Shown here: in pieces, positions 63,612 to 64,000 of the stretch
Numbering within the stretch: the first letter of the stretch is position 1
How the letters are laid out: each line of letters starts with the position of its first letter
Translations under genes and position numbers: made by a program
Notes under the pieces: model-generated
Seen by the model: the letters and a program-made list of their open reading frames with translations, nothing else
Told to the model about the DNA's origin: nothing
Database searches by the model: none
DNA from: Frondihabitans sp. Leaf304
GTDB lineage: Bacteria > Actinomycetota > Actinomycetes > Actinomycetales > Microbacteriaceae
Direction: 5' to 3'
Length of the DNA stretch: 64,000 bases
Assembly (NCBI RefSeq): GCF_001423105.1
Contig: NZ_LMNV01000002.1
Coordinates: forward strand, 398,744-462,743

Positions 63612-64000
63612 GTGACCACAAGCACCCCCAAAAAGATCGTCGTCACCGGCATCGGCGCGACGACGCCCCTCGGCGGCACTTTCACTGCCAGCTGGGAAGC
63701 CCTGCTCGCCAAAGAGAGCGGCATCTCGACCATCGAGGCAGACTGGGTCGAGGCGTACGACCTCCCCGTCCGTTTCGCAGGTCAGATCAAAGTCAACCCG
63801 TCCGAGGTGCTCACCCGTCAAGAGACGAAGCGACTCGACCCGTCGAGCCAGTACGCACTCATCGCCGCCCGTGAGGCATGGGCTGACGCCGGCTCCCCCG
63901 ATGTCGTGCCCGAGCGTCTGCTCGTCGACTGGGCGACAGGGATCGGCGGCATTTGGACTCTGACCGACGGCATGGACACCCTGCGCGAAAAGGGCCCCCG
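63612..64000 (+). CDS. fabF: Beta-ketoacyl-ACP synthase II, 5' part
   Basis: Partial: about 129 N-terminal residues before the right edge. The translation MTTSTPKKIVVTGIGATTPLGG is the KAS II opening, with ALIAAREAWADAG following. AGGAG precedes the GTG at 63612. The catalytic Cys lies beyond the window. It elongates acyl-ACP chains in type II fatty acid synthesis and completes the cluster. Confidence 0.93.
   Translation, partial: MTTSTPKKIVVTGIGATTPLGGTFTASWEALLAKESGISTIEADWVEAYDLPVRFAGQIKVNPSEVLTRQETKRLDPSSQYALIAAREAWADAGSPDVVPERLLVDWATGIGGIWTLTDGMDTLREKGP

Overview
The window is high-GC chromosomal DNA from an actinobacterium, most probably the family Microbacteriaceae. The evidence is conserved actinobacterial gene neighbourhoods (dut-DUF3710-DUF3159, DUF4193-sepH, parC/parE near sigA, glnA/glnE/glnA2, nif3-coiled coil-rnpB-ppgK-map, aceE-fasR-fabD-fabH-acpP-fabF), homodimeric AceE, GlnE, polyphosphate glucokinase, a textbook GlnR box and many genes that look leaderless. 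There is no sign of a prophage, IS element, integron or CRISPR array; this is core chromosome with a few accessory loci.

Layout. 1-10 kb: 5' end of dxs, aconitase, the dut operon, small conserved actinobacterial proteins, the FtsZ-associated protein SepH, an HD hydrolase and a phosphodiesterase. 10.6-19.8 kb: topoisomerase IV subunits ParC and ParE facing each other across a ~93/186-bp tandem repeat, then a divergent GatD/MurT pair and sigma-A. 20-29 kb: MFS transporter, PAC2 protein, leucyl aminopeptidase, dihydrolipoyl dehydrogenase and acyltransferase (E3-E2), a membrane pseudokinase and DUF4191. 29.4-43.3 kb: nitrogen block (RDD protein, GlnR-boxed glnA, glnE, glnA2, nadE) interrupted by a three-gene exopolysaccharide operon (processive GT2 synthase, membrane-anchored GH26-like glycanase, UDP-glucose dehydrogenase). 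43.3-51.3 kb: SPOR-like peptide, LAFTG-anchored lectin/DUF11 surface protein, map, ppgK, RNase P RNA, a coiled-coil protein with a ruined zinc ribbon, Nif3 and a membrane protein. 51.5-56.2 kb: secreted GH25-FG-GAP hydrolase, ScbR-like TetR regulator, esterase, an unknown protein and tRNA-Val(UAC). 56.3-64 kb: peroxiredoxin, aceE, fasR and the type II fatty acid synthesis cluster, cut off inside fabF.

The most interesting object is the MurT-GatD pair (16291-18311). In other Gram-positives this complex amidates D-glutamate of lipid II using ammonia made by the GatD glutaminase. Here both catalytic GatD positions are replaced (Cys to Gly93, His to Lys190), and the MurT partner has no cysteine at all, so its zinc ribbon is gone. 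Microbacteriaceae have group B peptidoglycan, in which the alpha-carboxyl of D-Glu carries the cross-bridge instead of an amide. I infer that the complex may have been repurposed to attach the first bridge amino acid directly, with GatD kept as a non-catalytic partner.

Two further themes run through the window. At least thirteen genes have a TANNNT hexamer exactly 6 or 7 nt before the start codon and no evident Shine-Dalgarno sequence, which suggests leaderless mRNAs. Operon ends carry a varied set of long intergenic palindromes and repeats.
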